Positions 55,275 to 64,000 of a stretch of DNA of 64,000 nt are shown one piece after another; within the stretch, counting starts at the first letter, position 1; each line of letters starts with the position of its first letter. The notes beneath the pieces were generated by a model that worked only from the letters and a program-made list of their open reading frames with translations, did not search any database and was not told the origin of the DNA. Location of the stretch: assembly GCA_004764695.1 (NCBI GenBank), contig CM015707.1, forward strand, positions 62,001 through 126,000, written 5' to 3'. The DNA is from Schizochytrium sp. TIO01 (taxonomy: Eukaryota > Sar > Bigyra > Thraustochytrida > Thraustochytriidae). The position numbers and the translations under genes are program-made.

Positions 55275-57209
55275 ATGTTTCAATCATCAGAGCTTAGCAA
55301 CAAACGTACTAAGAAAAAGCTTCTAGCCGCTTTCCATTTTAAAAAGGCCAAGAAGTCTGCTAAGTCTGCTGTATTCAAGCTGAAAGGCAAGCAAAACAAG
55401 ACCAAAGCAAAGGAGGACTTATTGAAGCAACTCTTTGCAGTGATTGAAAAAGACGATGACACGTCTTTTTTCGCGCTCCTCCGTGGCAACGCTGCCGGCG
55501 CTGTTCTTGAAGAATTGCTCTTCAAAGTTATTTGTCCATGGAAAGGAGAACTTTGCAACCTCAATTTACTTAAGTCGCTGTTACAAAACACTACTGTCAA
55601 GGCAGGGACGAAGTTTATTGATGAAGAAGGTCATGGAGCATATTCCCTAGCTTTTGAGGAGTACTTTCAAGCCGAACGACTAAAAACAAAGTATATACTT
55701 TCGGGGGGCATGTTAAATGGTTGCAGTCAGCGAAACAAGGCTATTCTCGAGGAGAGGACTCAGAATCCACAACATGTCATCAACATTTTAGTGGGCAGAA
55801 ACATCGGAGGTATAAATGATAATTTTGTTGACATCTTTCGCCAAAATGTACTCTACACAGTCCCTATCTTAATCGCTGCTGTGGAAATGCAGGATCATCG
55901 TTTTGTTGATTTACTCTTAGGTGCAGGTGCTAGTATCTCTGTTAAAGACAACCATACTGGAGACACCCCGTTTCACATAGCGGGACGCCAAAAAGACACC
56001 TATATGTTGCATATACTCTTTCTAGCTGTGAAAACGAAAGAAGCAAAACGCAACTTAATGAGCATAAAGAATAAAAAAGGGGATACACCTTTTCAACTTT
56101 TCAGCAAGGGGTCCCACGACTTATTTGGCGATGACACAAACGACGTATTTGGACAGGGATTTTGCGACTACCACTTTTCACTTGACTATTTAAACAGAAC
56201 CATACAGGATGGTAATTATAGTCAAAGTAAATTTCTAATCAACTCTGGTAAAATTAACCTAACCAGTCTTGATTCGCAAGGGAAAAGTGCCTTTCATCAA
56301 GCATGTAGCTTCGACGCATCATATATTGTTGATTTGCTTCTTAGTTCAATTGAGTCAGACAACGACGTGGACAATGTCGCGAAGGTCCTCAATTTACCAG
56401 ACTTAGAAGGGAACACATGTTTTATGAAATGTGTCCAAAGTCATTGCTCTGCTGTACTGGCATTTTTTATGAAAGACAGCACTCTTGCATCCCTTCTGGA
56501 TTTTTCTGCTCAAAATATTTATGGTAACACCGTACTACATATCGCACTTCAATTCAACAATGCGAAGGCGTGCTCCGAAATACTACCTGTTGTAGATCTG
56601 TGCGTGCTTGATATCAAGAATAATCGGGATTTAGATGTAGTTTGTTTTGGTGAGCATCCAATTATAGTCAATTCGAAGGCTGGTGCTGTTTTTGGAAAGT
56701 TTATCGATCAATTACCTCCGAATGAATTGTTAAGAATCAGTCAGGGTTCATTAAGTTGTGCAACAGATCAGCTATTTGAACAACTCGATGATTCAGTTAG
56801 CACTCCGCCGATATCACCACTTGAAAAAGGTATTTCTGTCTCAACAGTTAAGAATAATACTACCCCATTGCAACTACCAGAACGTTTGCCGAGTCAACAC
56901 TGTCTCACACCGTCTTCGTCACCACGATCCTTTCATTCGTTCTTTACCGGAATTTCATCGCAGCCTAACTTATCACCCGGGCTTAACCAACATTCTTTTT
57001 TTGATGAAGGTCCTGACAATTATTTTGCTGCAAATCAACTTTCTTATCCCGTTCTATATGATTCATTTGGTGCAAAAATTAATGACTCGGAAACATCTTC
57101 ACACATCAGTTGCACAAATAGTGAAGCAGATGTCTCGGAAACATCTTCACTCATCAGTTTCACAAATAGTGAAGCAGATGACTTATTACATTCTATCACG
57201 TTTTCTTGA
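55275..57209 (+). CDS. Ankyrin-repeat protein
   Basis: 644 residues. A lysine-rich N-terminus (KRTKKKLLAAFHFKKAKKSAK) could be a nuclear signal. Ankyrin repeats follow from about residue 190 to 450, including VPILIAAVEMQDHRFVDLLLGAGA, GDTPFHIAGRQKDTYMLHILF, GKSAFHQACSFDASYIVDLLL and GNTVLHIALQFNNAKACSEIL. A Ser/Thr/Pro-rich tail with a short duplication (SETSSHIS... SEADVSETSSLIS) closes it. Probably a host-interaction protein; targets unknown. Confidence 0.85.
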   Translation: MFQSSELSNKRTKKKLLAAFHFKKAKKSAKSAVFKLKGKQNKTKAKEDLLKQLFAVIEKDDDTSFFALLRGNAAGAVLEELLFKVICPWKGELCNLNLLKSLLQNTTVKAGTKFIDEEGHGAYSLAFEEYFQAERLKTKYILSGGMLNGCSQRNKAILEERTQNPQHVINILVGRNIGGINDNFVDIFRQNVLYTVPILIAAVEMQDHRFVDLLLGAGASISVKDNHTGDTPFHIAGRQKDTYMLHILFLAVKTKEAKRNLMSIKNKKGDTPFQLFSKGSHDLFGDDTNDVFGQGFCDYHFSLDYLNRTIQDGNYSQSKFLINSGKINLTSLDSQGKSAFHQACSFDASYIVDLLLSSIESDNDVDNVAKVLNLPDLEGNTCFMKCVQSHCSAVLAFFMKDSTLASLLDFSAQNIYGNTVLHIALQFNNAKACSEILPVVDLCVLDIKNNRDLDVVCFGEHPIIVNSKAGAVFGKFIDQLPPNELLRISQGSLSCATDQLFEQLDDSVSTPPISPLEKGISVSTVKNNTTPLQLPERLPSQHCLTPSSSPRSFHSFFTGISSQPNLSPGLNQHSFFDEGPDNYFAANQLSYPVLYDSFGAKINDSETSSHISCTNSEADVSETSSLISFTNSEADDLLHSITFS

Positions 57210-57235
57210 TCCAAATATTATTATTAATATTATCT

Positions 57236-57249
57236 TTCTTTCTATCTAT

Positions 57250-57288
<39 letters not shown>

Positions 57289-57297
57289 CCTATCTAC

Positions 57298-57333
<36 letters not shown>

Positions 57334-57350
57334 TTATCTATCTATTTACA
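57236..57350 (+). repeat. (CTAT)n microsatellite
   Basis: About 27 near-perfect tetranucleotide units just after the ankyrin gene. Tyr/Leu/Ser/Ile-repeat open frames through it are artefacts. Confidence 0.95.
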
Positions 57351-57694
57351 ATACTAAATACAGTGTAAAAGAAAATACTATTAATAACATAACCAAACAT
57401 TTAACTATTTAATAGTATTAAAGAAAAGAAAGTGAGATAATATAATTGTCTACTTCTGATTTTACTTGGTTTTAATAGGGAAGGCTTCATTTTTAACTCC
57501 AAAGAGAACAAAAGGAGTGAAGGTGTTTAATACTTATTTTCATTATATTAAATAGTATTTTACTTAAGTGAAAAGTAATTAAATAATGAAAATGGGAAGT
57601 CAAAAAGACATCTGATATTATATTTATTATAAAGTAGTTAAACTTGTTTTAATTTTATTTCGGAAGATTTTTTTTTAAGAGATCCAAACCTAAA
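57351..57694. other. AT-rich intergenic region
   Basis: About 340 bases, AT-rich, without a supported gene. Confidence 0.55.
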
Positions 57695-58210
57695 ATGTTG
57701 TGGAATTGGATGCTACCGCCTATCGACCGTTCCAATGAATTTGAAAGCCACCTTCTTGCGTCGATAATAATTATAGACGGAGATGGCAACCAGGAACACT
57801 TTGAGAAACCATGTCCAAACCAAATCTTTGCTTTTTACAGAGACGATAAACTAGTAAGACGTGTCTTAAAAGCGTGCACAGAAGCGTTCTATATGCAAAC
57901 GCTGATGAATGAGTTATCAGATATGATTACTTATGATCCAAGAGAGTCACTTCAGTCAATCCCTTCTCACCACTTAGTGACGGTTGAATCAACACATCTG
58001 AGCTCTATCAAAGTCGAGAATTCATTTTTTCATTTAGTTGACAATGACTTTCAGCTTGATAGTTGTAAGATGACAATAATTTATGATCCATACAGTGACT
58101 CTATTTTAAAGGAGGAATGGGAATACATTTATGAAGAACTATCACATGAGAATGAAAAGTCACGTCAAAAAGAATCCATCTTAACAACTAGAATTTCTAG
58201 ATCAATTTAA
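57695..58210 (+). CDS. Unknown 171-residue protein
   Basis: Starts MLWNWMLPPIDRSNEFE. It mixes strands and helices (HLLASIIIIDGDGNQEHF, DDKLVRRVLKACTEAFYM, KMTIIYDPYSD), with no signal peptide or zinc motif. The stop overlaps the convergent gene at 58202 by 9 bases. No family recognised. Confidence 0.6.
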   Translation: MLWNWMLPPIDRSNEFESHLLASIIIIDGDGNQEHFEKPCPNQIFAFYRDDKLVRRVLKACTEAFYMQTLMNELSDMITYDPRESLQSIPSHHLVTVESTHLSSIKVENSFFHLVDNDFQLDSCKMTIIYDPYSDSILKEEWEYIYEELSHENEKSRQKESILTTRISRSI

Positions 58211-59356
58211 TATCAATTTTACATTTACTTTAACTGTTCTAATGGCACTTATTACATTACGAATGTAGACAATCAGCATCTTCTTTTCGCTTTCAGTGAG
58301 CTCAACATTTGTCGCTCTATCCAAGTGTTTCACTTCTTCAGTAGTGTCGTACGCGTCGGAAATGACTGTCTCGATTTGTTTCATCCCAAAGTTAGGACTA
58401 TCGAATGGGAAAACTGAGAAGTCTCTCAACCATTCCTCCTTGATTGAGGATGCTGCAAAGTATGCGAGTTGCGCCTGAAACAAAGGCGGGAAGCTAGACG
58501 CAGAATCCTTGAGCCTAGCTAGCTCATTTGTTAGAAAGGCACCCTGACGCGTGATGAATTCCTTTCTGACATCGACATACTCTAGTAAAGCCTCGTGATT
58601 TGACAATTTTGGATCAAGTAATGTCTCAATCTTCAGCATAGTTTCCTTATTGGGAATCATTAAAAGATGCGCAAGATTTTTGAAATTGGCAACCTTGCTG
58701 AAAACCTTAACATCTTTGATATTCTTGCCATAAGAGTAAAGCATGTCTCTGGTCAGTGGTCCGTTTCCGTTGTCGTAGAATGTACTCAATGAGTTTATGT
58801 TAAATGCAAATGTGTTCAAGTATTGTTCTAGTTTTGAATCGATATGAGCCGGCGAAGCGCCATCATTTATGAGCAATGAACGTGTATTAAAAAATGCACT
58901 TAAGATTGTGTTACTGAAACGTTCACTTACGAATGCCAGAGTTCCAGAAGGGATCTTAAGTGCGAACAACCGATCTTTATATTTCTCTACCAAGGACATG
59001 ATAAATAGCGGGTGAGGTGAGTCCAAATCGGACATAAACCTTTCTACTCCCGTGAAAGATTCGTCATGTGTGACAGCGAAAAGTGTACTTAGTTCTGAAA
59101 CACCAGGGGGGCATTCTTTAGTGTAAGCAAAAACATATATTTCTTTGGCTCGAAGGAAAGGGAAGAAATCACGAAAAGAGTTCAGATCATCGAGCCTTAT
59201 TTCATACAAAAAATTAGTGACGAGGCTTATGTTTTTATTTGTTACATTGACTTCGTTATCAGCGAGTATGTCATCAATTTGTTTGACAAAAGTGACGCTT
59301 CGGTCTTGACCTGAATTGGCGACCAGATTCCTTAAATCTGAAACAACCTTATCCAT
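58202..59356 (-). CDS. Unknown 384-residue protein
   Basis: Starts MDKVVSDLRNLVANSGQDR. A globular alpha/beta protein with regular hydrophobic spacing and no catalytic, zinc or membrane motif I can name. Only 7 bases separate it from the zinc-finger gene upstream on the same strand, suggesting co-regulation. Size is compatible with a capsid triplex-type or scaffold protein, which the herpes-type terminase implies must exist, but nothing specific supports this. Confidence 0.65.
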   Translation of the reverse strand: MDKVVSDLRNLVANSGQDRSVTFVKQIDDILADNEVNVTNKNISLVTNFLYEIRLDDLNSFRDFFPFLRAKEIYVFAYTKECPPGVSELSTLFAVTHDESFTGVERFMSDLDSPHPLFIMSLVEKYKDRLFALKIPSGTLAFVSERFSNTILSAFFNTRSLLINDGASPAHIDSKLEQYLNTFAFNINSLSTFYDNGNGPLTRDMLYSYGKNIKDVKVFSKVANFKNLAHLLMIPNKETMLKIETLLDPKLSNHEALLEYVDVRKEFITRQGAFLTNELARLKDSASSFPPLFQAQLAYFAASSIKEEWLRDFSVFPFDSPNFGMKQIETVISDAYDTTEEVKHLDRATNVELTESEKKMLIVYIRNVISAIRTVKVNVKLILN

Positions 59357-59363
59357 GTATTTC

Positions 59364-60293
59364 TTAACTTCTTTGCTTGAGCTCTCCCTCTATTGATTGA
59401 ATGAAATGTTTAGATATATGGGGGTTAGAAACACGACTTTTGCCCCTCTTTTTGCATTTGGAGATATAGTCCATTATTTTTGGATAAGATACTAATGGTC
59501 CATGGCGGCGGCAAAGTAAATTCTTCTTTGCAAACTTGTCGCATTCTTCTACTATACAAACTCGCAGTTTAGCACTTCCGTGATATAAGCATTTGTTAGA
59601 CGAATATGAAAGAAGTGTGCAGCCTTTCACGCTGCATTTTGGTTTTATAATGTGTTGGCTGCAATAATTATTCGAACGGACTGGGGAGTCACAGCCTACG
59701 ACAAGACATAACTTTTGGTTTTTTCGGTGTAATCTACAGGTGTTATGACCTACACTTTTTTCGGTGCACCCTGGGTGAATACAAGTAGGGCGAACGTAAT
59801 GAGCAGTACATAAACCCCGGACGTTCGCAAAGGTCACACAGCCTTTGAATTTACAAAGACCCCTCCCACCATGGTTGCTGCATAAGTAGTTTGATCTTGG
59901 GAAGTTTCTACAGCGGTCCTTTCTGCAACATAGGTTTTGAAGTCTTCTTTGCATGTTCACAGTGAAGGACCCGTTGTAAGAAGGTTTGAGGAGGTCTCTG
60001 AGTAAGGATGAAACGAATTCCTTCTGAAAGTCGGTTGAGGTTGGGTTTCTTTCGACAGAGTGTTGCATCAGTGCCTCGATGAGTTCCTCCCGCTCTTGGC
60101 TTGAGGTCGTAGAGGGTACAATCGGAGTCCACCATTTGTATTTGCTTTTGTTGTCGATAGTTGTGGCGATCGGCATCCGTCTTTCAACAAGATCGGAAAC
60201 CTTCGCCGAGTCCGTCAGAACAACTCGCTCATCACTGTTACTTACTCCTTCTGAGCTTACCTCGTCGTTCACCCCCGCCGCCTTCGTCGCCAT
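59364..60293 (-). CDS. WRKY19-like zinc-finger repeat protein
   Basis: 309 residues from ATG 60293. Residues about 130-265 contain about six tandem zinc modules of type C-x4-C-x6/7-C-x2-H: CKFKGCVTFANVRGLCTAH, CIHPGCTEKSVGHNTCRLH, CLVVGCDSPVRSNNYCSQH, CSVKGCTLLSYSSNKCLYH and CIVEECDKFAKKNLLCRRH. This repeat is found in the so-called WRKY19-like proteins of plants, oomycetes and algae, not in classical animal zinc fingers. The role in those proteins is uncertain, probably nucleic-acid or protein binding. It suggests capture from, or adaptation to, a stramenopile-type host. The N-terminal part is helical and unrecognised. Confidence 0.8.
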   Translation of the reverse strand: MATKAAGVNDEVSSEGVSNSDERVVLTDSAKVSDLVERRMPIATTIDNKSKYKWWTPIVPSTTSSQEREELIEALMQHSVERNPTSTDFQKEFVSSLLRDLLKPSYNGSFTVNMQRRLQNLCCRKDRCRNFPRSNYLCSNHGGRGLCKFKGCVTFANVRGLCTAHYVRPTCIHPGCTEKSVGHNTCRLHRKNQKLCLVVGCDSPVRSNNYCSQHIIKPKCSVKGCTLLSYSSNKCLYHGSAKLRVCIVEECDKFAKKNLLCRRHGPLVSYPKIMDYISKCKKRGKSRVSNPHISKHFIQSIEGELKQRS

Positions 60294-60482
60294 CGACACC
60301 CTCCCTCCTCAGCGAGCAACCAACCAAGCAACCAACCAAGCAAGCAAGCAAGCAAGTTTCCTCTTTGAAATTTCTTCAACTGGCGGTGGCGAGCGTCGGC
60401 TACTAGTCGGGGAAAAGGAATATTTTTCTGGAATATTCATATGTGTAAAAAGACAGAAGTAGGGGAAAAAAAGAAGTTTAAC

Positions 60483-61313
60483 ATGGGAACAGTAGAATAT
60501 AGTAACCTCTTTGATAGGTGTATCTACACACCTTCAAGAAGTATAGATAATAAAACCGTGATAAAGTGCATAAACCAATTTGGGGCTACTACCTCAATGT
60601 TCCCATTTAATGGAGAAAATGGTTTCGCAATGTGTCATTATCACTACTGTGTAATTAAGGAAAATAACTTTACCGGAGAAACAAATACTCACGGGACTGT
60701 TTCTTGCTCAGGAGCAGTTATTCGTTTTGTAGATGATGACGAATCGTTTTTCAACCCCCTGACTCCTTTACAGTTGCTATTACAAGAAATGTTCCCTCTC
60801 CAACCAGCGGCTGTTGAATACTTCAACGAAGGTTCGCCTATTGACTATTTTTATGCTAATGACATTCGATCAACTTACTCGAAAAACATACAGAGGGTTA
60901 CATGCACTGATGATTTAAAAACCTGTCTTTATTTTGAGGGAAATGAGACTGTACCAGTCTGTTATGGGAACGTAGGAGATGTTCATTTAATACACTCAGA
61001 TATGACATACTGTATAGGGATTTTTATTAGTTTTTTCTTTACGATCCTCTTTGGAATATACATCTTACCGTTTTTAATGGTAGTTAAAAACATTAAGCGT
61101 AAAAGATTTCTGGGATCTTTCTTCCTAATACCTTTACTCAGTTTAGGTTTAATTATAAGAGGAGTTGTTATGGGTCCGTTTCTACCCTACGTTTTAGGTA
61201 ATTTGACCATTGGAGTCATAATAGCACCGCCTATGATCTATATACTTAAAATGAACTACGAAAACAATGGGTACAGTAAAGTAGAAAGCACAGAAAATGT
61301 CGATATTTACTGA
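60483..61313 (+). CDS. Multi-pass or C-anchored membrane protein, unknown
   Basis: 276 residues from ATG 60483, whose context AACATGG is better than the in-frame ATG at 60441. The first 180 residues are a polar domain with about seven cysteines and N-x-T/S sites. Three hydrophobic helices follow near 184-207, 217-240 and 243-266. There is no N-terminal signal peptide. This layout, a Cys-containing domain followed by clustered C-terminal helices, is common for virion membrane proteins. It contains VDDDESFF, echoed as YDDDDESFC in the overlapping next gene. No family recognised. Confidence 0.65.
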   Translation: MGTVEYSNLFDRCIYTPSRSIDNKTVIKCINQFGATTSMFPFNGENGFAMCHYHYCVIKENNFTGETNTHGTVSCSGAVIRFVDDDESFFNPLTPLQLLLQEMFPLQPAAVEYFNEGSPIDYFYANDIRSTYSKNIQRVTCTDDLKTCLYFEGNETVPVCYGNVGDVHLIHSDMTYCIGIFISFFFTILFGIYILPFLMVVKNIKRKRFLGSFFLIPLLSLGLIIRGVVMGPFLPYVLGNLTIGVIIAPPMIYILKMNYENNGYSKVESTENVDIY

Positions 61314-61557
61314 ATTATCTGCGTCGAGAGATCAGTTACTGCGTCTCTCTGCAGTTTTAGGGATACTCGTTTCCTGTCTTTTTTTAACATGCTTAACGTG
61401 TTTTGCAAATTACTTTATTTTATTATTGAAGTTCTTTACATGCCCTTGTCGGATCTTCTGCTGGTGCATTAATAGAATAAGGTATGATGATGACGACGAA
61501 TCGTTCTGCCCTTGTTCAGGATCTTCTTCTAGGAATTCTCAGAAAGAGAGAGTTTAG
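61297..61557 (+). CDS. Small cysteine-rich membrane protein
   Basis: 86 residues from ATG 61297, overlapping the preceding gene by 17 bases in a different frame. One or two hydrophobic helices at about 13-47 (LSAVLGILVSCLFLTCLTCF, ANYFILLLKFF) precede a Cys cluster (CPCRIFCWC) suited to palmitoylation, then an acidic patch and CPCSG. The 3' end overlaps the convergent gene at 61529 by 29 bases. Probably an envelope-associated protein; function unknown. Confidence 0.55.
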   Translation: MSIFTELSASRDQLLRLSAVLGILVSCLFLTCLTCFANYFILLLKFFTCPCRIFCWCINRIRYDDDDESFCPCSGSSSRNSQKERV

Positions 61558-62938
61558 CCAATAGCTCTTCTAAACACTTGGTCTTTCTTACCTTCAGTTC
61601 AGGTAATATTTGTTCCTTCCCCTTGAAGGAATCTACGCTAACTGAGCGGATATAGCTAAGAAAGTTACTAACGCCCTCAACATGAGATGTAGCATAAACA
61701 CCATGGTACAAAAAGTTCGAAGCAACGAGAGGGTAAGGTGTATGACAAACGAAAAAGGTTTTCAGTTTGTTGGAGATACTTAGATTGCTTATGAGCATCA
61801 TTTGTTCGGTTTGTTGTGAGGGAACCGATTTGTAGTACTCAGAAATTCGTCTTTGATAACCGTCGTGAAGAACTTGATCGATAATTCCAACTGAGACGTC
61901 ATTTGCAGCTTCAAGGACCGTCGCACCAGTGAGAAATTGCGACATTCGAGGGTCAAGAAAAATTCCAAACGAATATGACACTAATGGAAGCCCCGGTTGT
62001 GCACTTAGTAAGCCGATTCCACACTTCCTGAGACAGTCAATATCGCCTTCGCGAGGACGTTCAGTAGTCAGCCTCCATAGGCCCTGACGTTCAGTGTAGC
62101 GAACGATTGAAACAAAGTATTCTTTACATGTAGACAGTAGTTCTAGAGACTTGCGGTCATCACTTGTTCCAATAGCCCAGCTCTTAGAGAGGGTATCACA
62201 AACAACGAGGCGGATTTGCTTATGGTAATTCTGAATTATCTTTTTTGCAACTGCCTTACCTTCAGAACCTACAAGAATAATAACTTTGCTCTTATTTTCA
62301 TTTCCATCATTTTCTTGATTTAGCAACTGGAACATTTTATTTGCTTCATCAAGATCAATGTCATTCTTATAAATCTGAATACCTAAATTAGGATTTAAAG
62401 AGCTTGCTACCCAGAGCTTATCCTTCTCCTCCATATTCAAGAAGCACAACATGTCTCCAGGTTGAATCATATTACCTTGCTGGTAGTCTGTTGGAGAAAG
62501 CTTCCTTTTGAATTGATAACTGTTAGCTTTCTCGACAACAAAGCGAAGCCGTTCAGGAGGCAAATCATAAAATTCCTTTGCAACTTTATCATCGTATTTG
62601 AGCCGTCCAAGAGTTGGATCAACGAAGGCGGCCGGTGTAATATCCTTGAAGTATATTTTTTTAGTCTCGCCAGACTCATGGTCGTAGCGGGTATTAAGAA
62701 TACTTGGGTCTTCGTACATCAGACTCAAAAGTGAACTAACTTTGGAAGCTGCAAGGTGTCGCTCTTCTGAGTTTTTAATATCAAAAACGATCATATCTCT
62801 TGCCCATGTAGGAGTTTCAACTCGTTCTCTAGGAATATCAAACTCAATGTTGCGTCTCACAGAGAGGTTCTCATCTGGAAAAAAATCAACACATAAAGAA
62901 GTCTCCTCTGTTACTGTAATGGAAATCTTGAAAGTCAT
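61529..62938 (-). CDS. Unknown 469-residue protein
   Basis: Starts MTFKISITVTEE at the first true ATG (62938). The N-terminal 60 residues are beta-rich; the rest is mixed alpha/beta, including KSKVIILVGSEGKAVAKKII, which resembles a Rossmann-type strand-loop-helix but lacks a P-loop lysine pattern. No catalytic, zinc or membrane motif is recognised. It could be enzymatic or structural. Confidence 0.65.
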   Translation of the reverse strand: MTFKISITVTEETSLCVDFFPDENLSVRRNIEFDIPRERVETPTWARDMIVFDIKNSEERHLAASKVSSLLSLMYEDPSILNTRYDHESGETKKIYFKDITPAAFVDPTLGRLKYDDKVAKEFYDLPPERLRFVVEKANSYQFKRKLSPTDYQQGNMIQPGDMLCFLNMEEKDKLWVASSLNPNLGIQIYKNDIDLDEANKMFQLLNQENDGNENKSKVIILVGSEGKAVAKKIIQNYHKQIRLVVCDTLSKSWAIGTSDDRKSLELLSTCKEYFVSIVRYTERQGLWRLTTERPREGDIDCLRKCGIGLLSAQPGLPLVSYSFGIFLDPRMSQFLTGATVLEAANDVSVGIIDQVLHDGYQRRISEYYKSVPSQQTEQMMLISNLSISNKLKTFFVCHTPYPLVASNFLYHGVYATSHVEGVSNFLSYIRSVSVDSFKGKEQILPELKVRKTKCLEELLAKLSLSENS

Positions 62939-62998
62939 TGTCAAATAGATTCGGGTTTTATAAAAAGAAACAAATTATTCATAAATTGTTAGAAATGA

Positions 62999-64000
62999 TT
63001 ACAATAGTTTCAAATAGAGGCGGTTCTTAGAACCACGGGCCCATAAGACGTTCTTTGGTTCTTCCAGTAGTTTAATATATTTGTCTAAGCCTCTTTCCTT
63101 CATTCTAGCAGCAAGTTGACTCTTCAAATTGTGATCAACGCCGTCCCAAATAGAAGTTTCTTGTGGTAGATCTTGCAAGACTAAAAACATACCTGGGTCA
63201 CTTCTTCTAGTGCAGACAGCTTTAATTGGTAAAGTAATAACGTTTTCTTCTCTTTTGTTTAAGGCAAAATCAAACTGCTCTTGACTAATCCTTAAGGCAA
63301 TAACACTCGGTTCTTGATCATTGAGATGGACGAATTGTGTGTTATCACTAGGGCTTGCTCGAATAGCCCATGGATTAGCTAAACCGAAATTATTTAGCCA
63401 TTTGTACATGTCGACATCCATCATAGTTCGTTCAGGTATCAACATCGAGCTCGGGAAGAACTCTATCTTGGGTGATTCATTACGAGATAATGCAGCATTT
63501 CCTGACGTTTGTGAATGCTTCTTCGGGTTTTTGTTTCGTGTATGTTTTAAACTTCCATTCTCTGATACGATCCTTTTGTCGCGAACGGCGTAATTTATCC
63601 AGTCACCTTCAAAAACATACTTTCGGAATGAAGGGAGTTCTTTACTATCACTTTCATAGAGGTTTCCATAAATTAATTCTCCTTCAACACTACCCAGGTA
63701 TTGTAATAGCTCAATTCTCTCAGTGTCCTCAAGAAGCCGCAATTGTTTCCCTTCATCATCAATTACATACAATAGTTCAAAACTATCAGGTGAGTCACCG
63801 AACCGTCCAAAATCAGAGCCAAGAAAAGGTTGCGGGGACCAAAAGTTACACTTTGCAAATACGAGTTTGCGGAAGTTTTTCAGTCTTACGTTCCATTTTT
63901 TGAAATTACTAGAAGGTAGGACAACGATATCATCAAGCTTTAGATTATTAACGGTCCAACCTTGTGCCGCGATATTTCTCAATAGATCAATAATTGCAAA
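62999..64000 (-). CDS. Unknown protein, partial (5' end outside window)
   Basis: The frame ends at 62999 and is open through the right edge, reading FAIIDLLRNIAAQGW at its start; no ATG is found, so the N-terminus lies beyond the window. The visible 333 residues are alpha/beta with many Arg/Lys (KHTRNKNPKKHSQTSG linker). No family recognised. It is 60 bases upstream of the 61529-62938 gene on the same strand. Confidence 0.65.
   Translation of the reverse strand, partial: FAIIDLLRNIAAQGWTVNNLKLDDIVVLPSSNFKKWNVRLKNFRKLVFAKCNFWSPQPFLGSDFGRFGDSPDSFELLYVIDDEGKQLRLLEDTERIELLQYLGSVEGELIYGNLYESDSKELPSFRKYVFEGDWINYAVRDKRIVSENGSLKHTRNKNPKKHSQTSGNAALSRNESPKIEFFPSSMLIPERTMMDVDMYKWLNNFGLANPWAIRASPSDNTQFVHLNDQEPSVIALRISQEQFDFALNKREENVITLPIKAVCTRRSDPGMFLVLQDLPQETSIWDGVDHNLKSQLAARMKERGLDKYIKLLEEPKNVLWARGSKNRLYLKLL

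Noticed and set aside
57206-57412. IYLSIYLSIYLS open frames
   Set aside because: Produced by the (CTAT)n microsatellite.
1-64000. CRISPR arrays, bacterial operon signals, tRNA genes
   Set aside because: Repeat arrays are contiguous minisatellites without unique spacers; no Shine-Dalgarno pattern; no cloverleaf was recognised by eye, though a tRNA scan was not possible.

Overview
This window looks like a gene-dense, AT-rich segment of a large eukaryotic double-stranded DNA virus. The coding sequences visible are uninterrupted by introns, lie on both strands with gaps usually under 200 bases, and are separated by short poly-A/T runs. The hallmark genes are a terminase large subunit of the herpesvirus/tailed-phage type (49111-50862), a small archaeo-eukaryotic/UL52-like primase (45850-46899), an SF3 (D5-like) helicase (28286-31525), a eukaryotic-type DNA topoisomerase II (1312-4797), a dCMP deaminase and a candidate late-transcription zinc protein (27196-27861). 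A packaging terminase of this type together with topoisomerase II and an SF3 helicase is unlike classical Nucleocytoviricota and fits a Mirusviricota-like or otherwise divergent Duplodnaviria lineage. That placement is inference: no major capsid protein, portal, DNA polymerase or RNA polymerase is recognised here. The host is unknown. Barrier-to-autointegration-factor-like, ESCRT-III, astacin and trypsin genes recall animals, whereas the EPT-repeat RCC1 proteins and the C-x4-C...C-x2-H (WRKY19-like) zinc repeats recall stramenopiles.

Layout. 1-5.8 kb: the end of a secreted RCC1-like protein, topoisomerase II and a secreted trypsin. 5.8-12.6 kb: an accessory block of ankyrin-type genes, a four-helix membrane protein, a gene with three 108-bp repeats, and frame-broken genes. 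12.8-14.8 kb: two minisatellite arrays in opposite orientation around a spacer that itself holds inverted repeats, a candidate origin or recombination element. 15-19.7 kb: large proteins of unknown or tentative function. 19.7-21.7 kb: a gene-poor stretch with a 164-bp duplication and a pyrimidine-rich 49-nt repeat array. 21.7-32.3 kb: a 1271-residue nuclear-type protein, a membrane glycoprotein, the zinc protein, the SF3 helicase and a gene with an in-frame TGA. 32.3-38 kb: RCC1/EPT-repeat surface protein, membrane-anchored astacin, a predicted myristoylated protein, an SD-repeat protein. 38-46 kb: three RING-type proteins, an ESCRT-III (CHMP1-like) protein, a degenerate subtilase, dCMP deaminase, an Hsp20-like protein, a BAF-like protein and the primase. 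47-51 kb: an LRR-like protein and the terminase. 51-58 kb: small acidic proteins, a pair of Clp-N-like paralogues (one frameshifted), a second Snf7-like protein, and an ankyrin protein. 58-64 kb: unknown proteins, a WRKY19-like zinc-finger protein, two overlapping membrane proteins, and a gene leaving the window on the right.

The most interesting theme is nuclear-membrane biology: BAF and ESCRT-III are cellular partners in sealing the nuclear envelope, and this virus appears to carry homologues of both next to a herpes-type packaging motor that normally works in the nucleus. A second theme is an extracellular/virion-surface set: signal-peptide RCC1 proteins, trypsin, a membrane-anchored astacin and a subtilase fold that has lost its catalytic serine.
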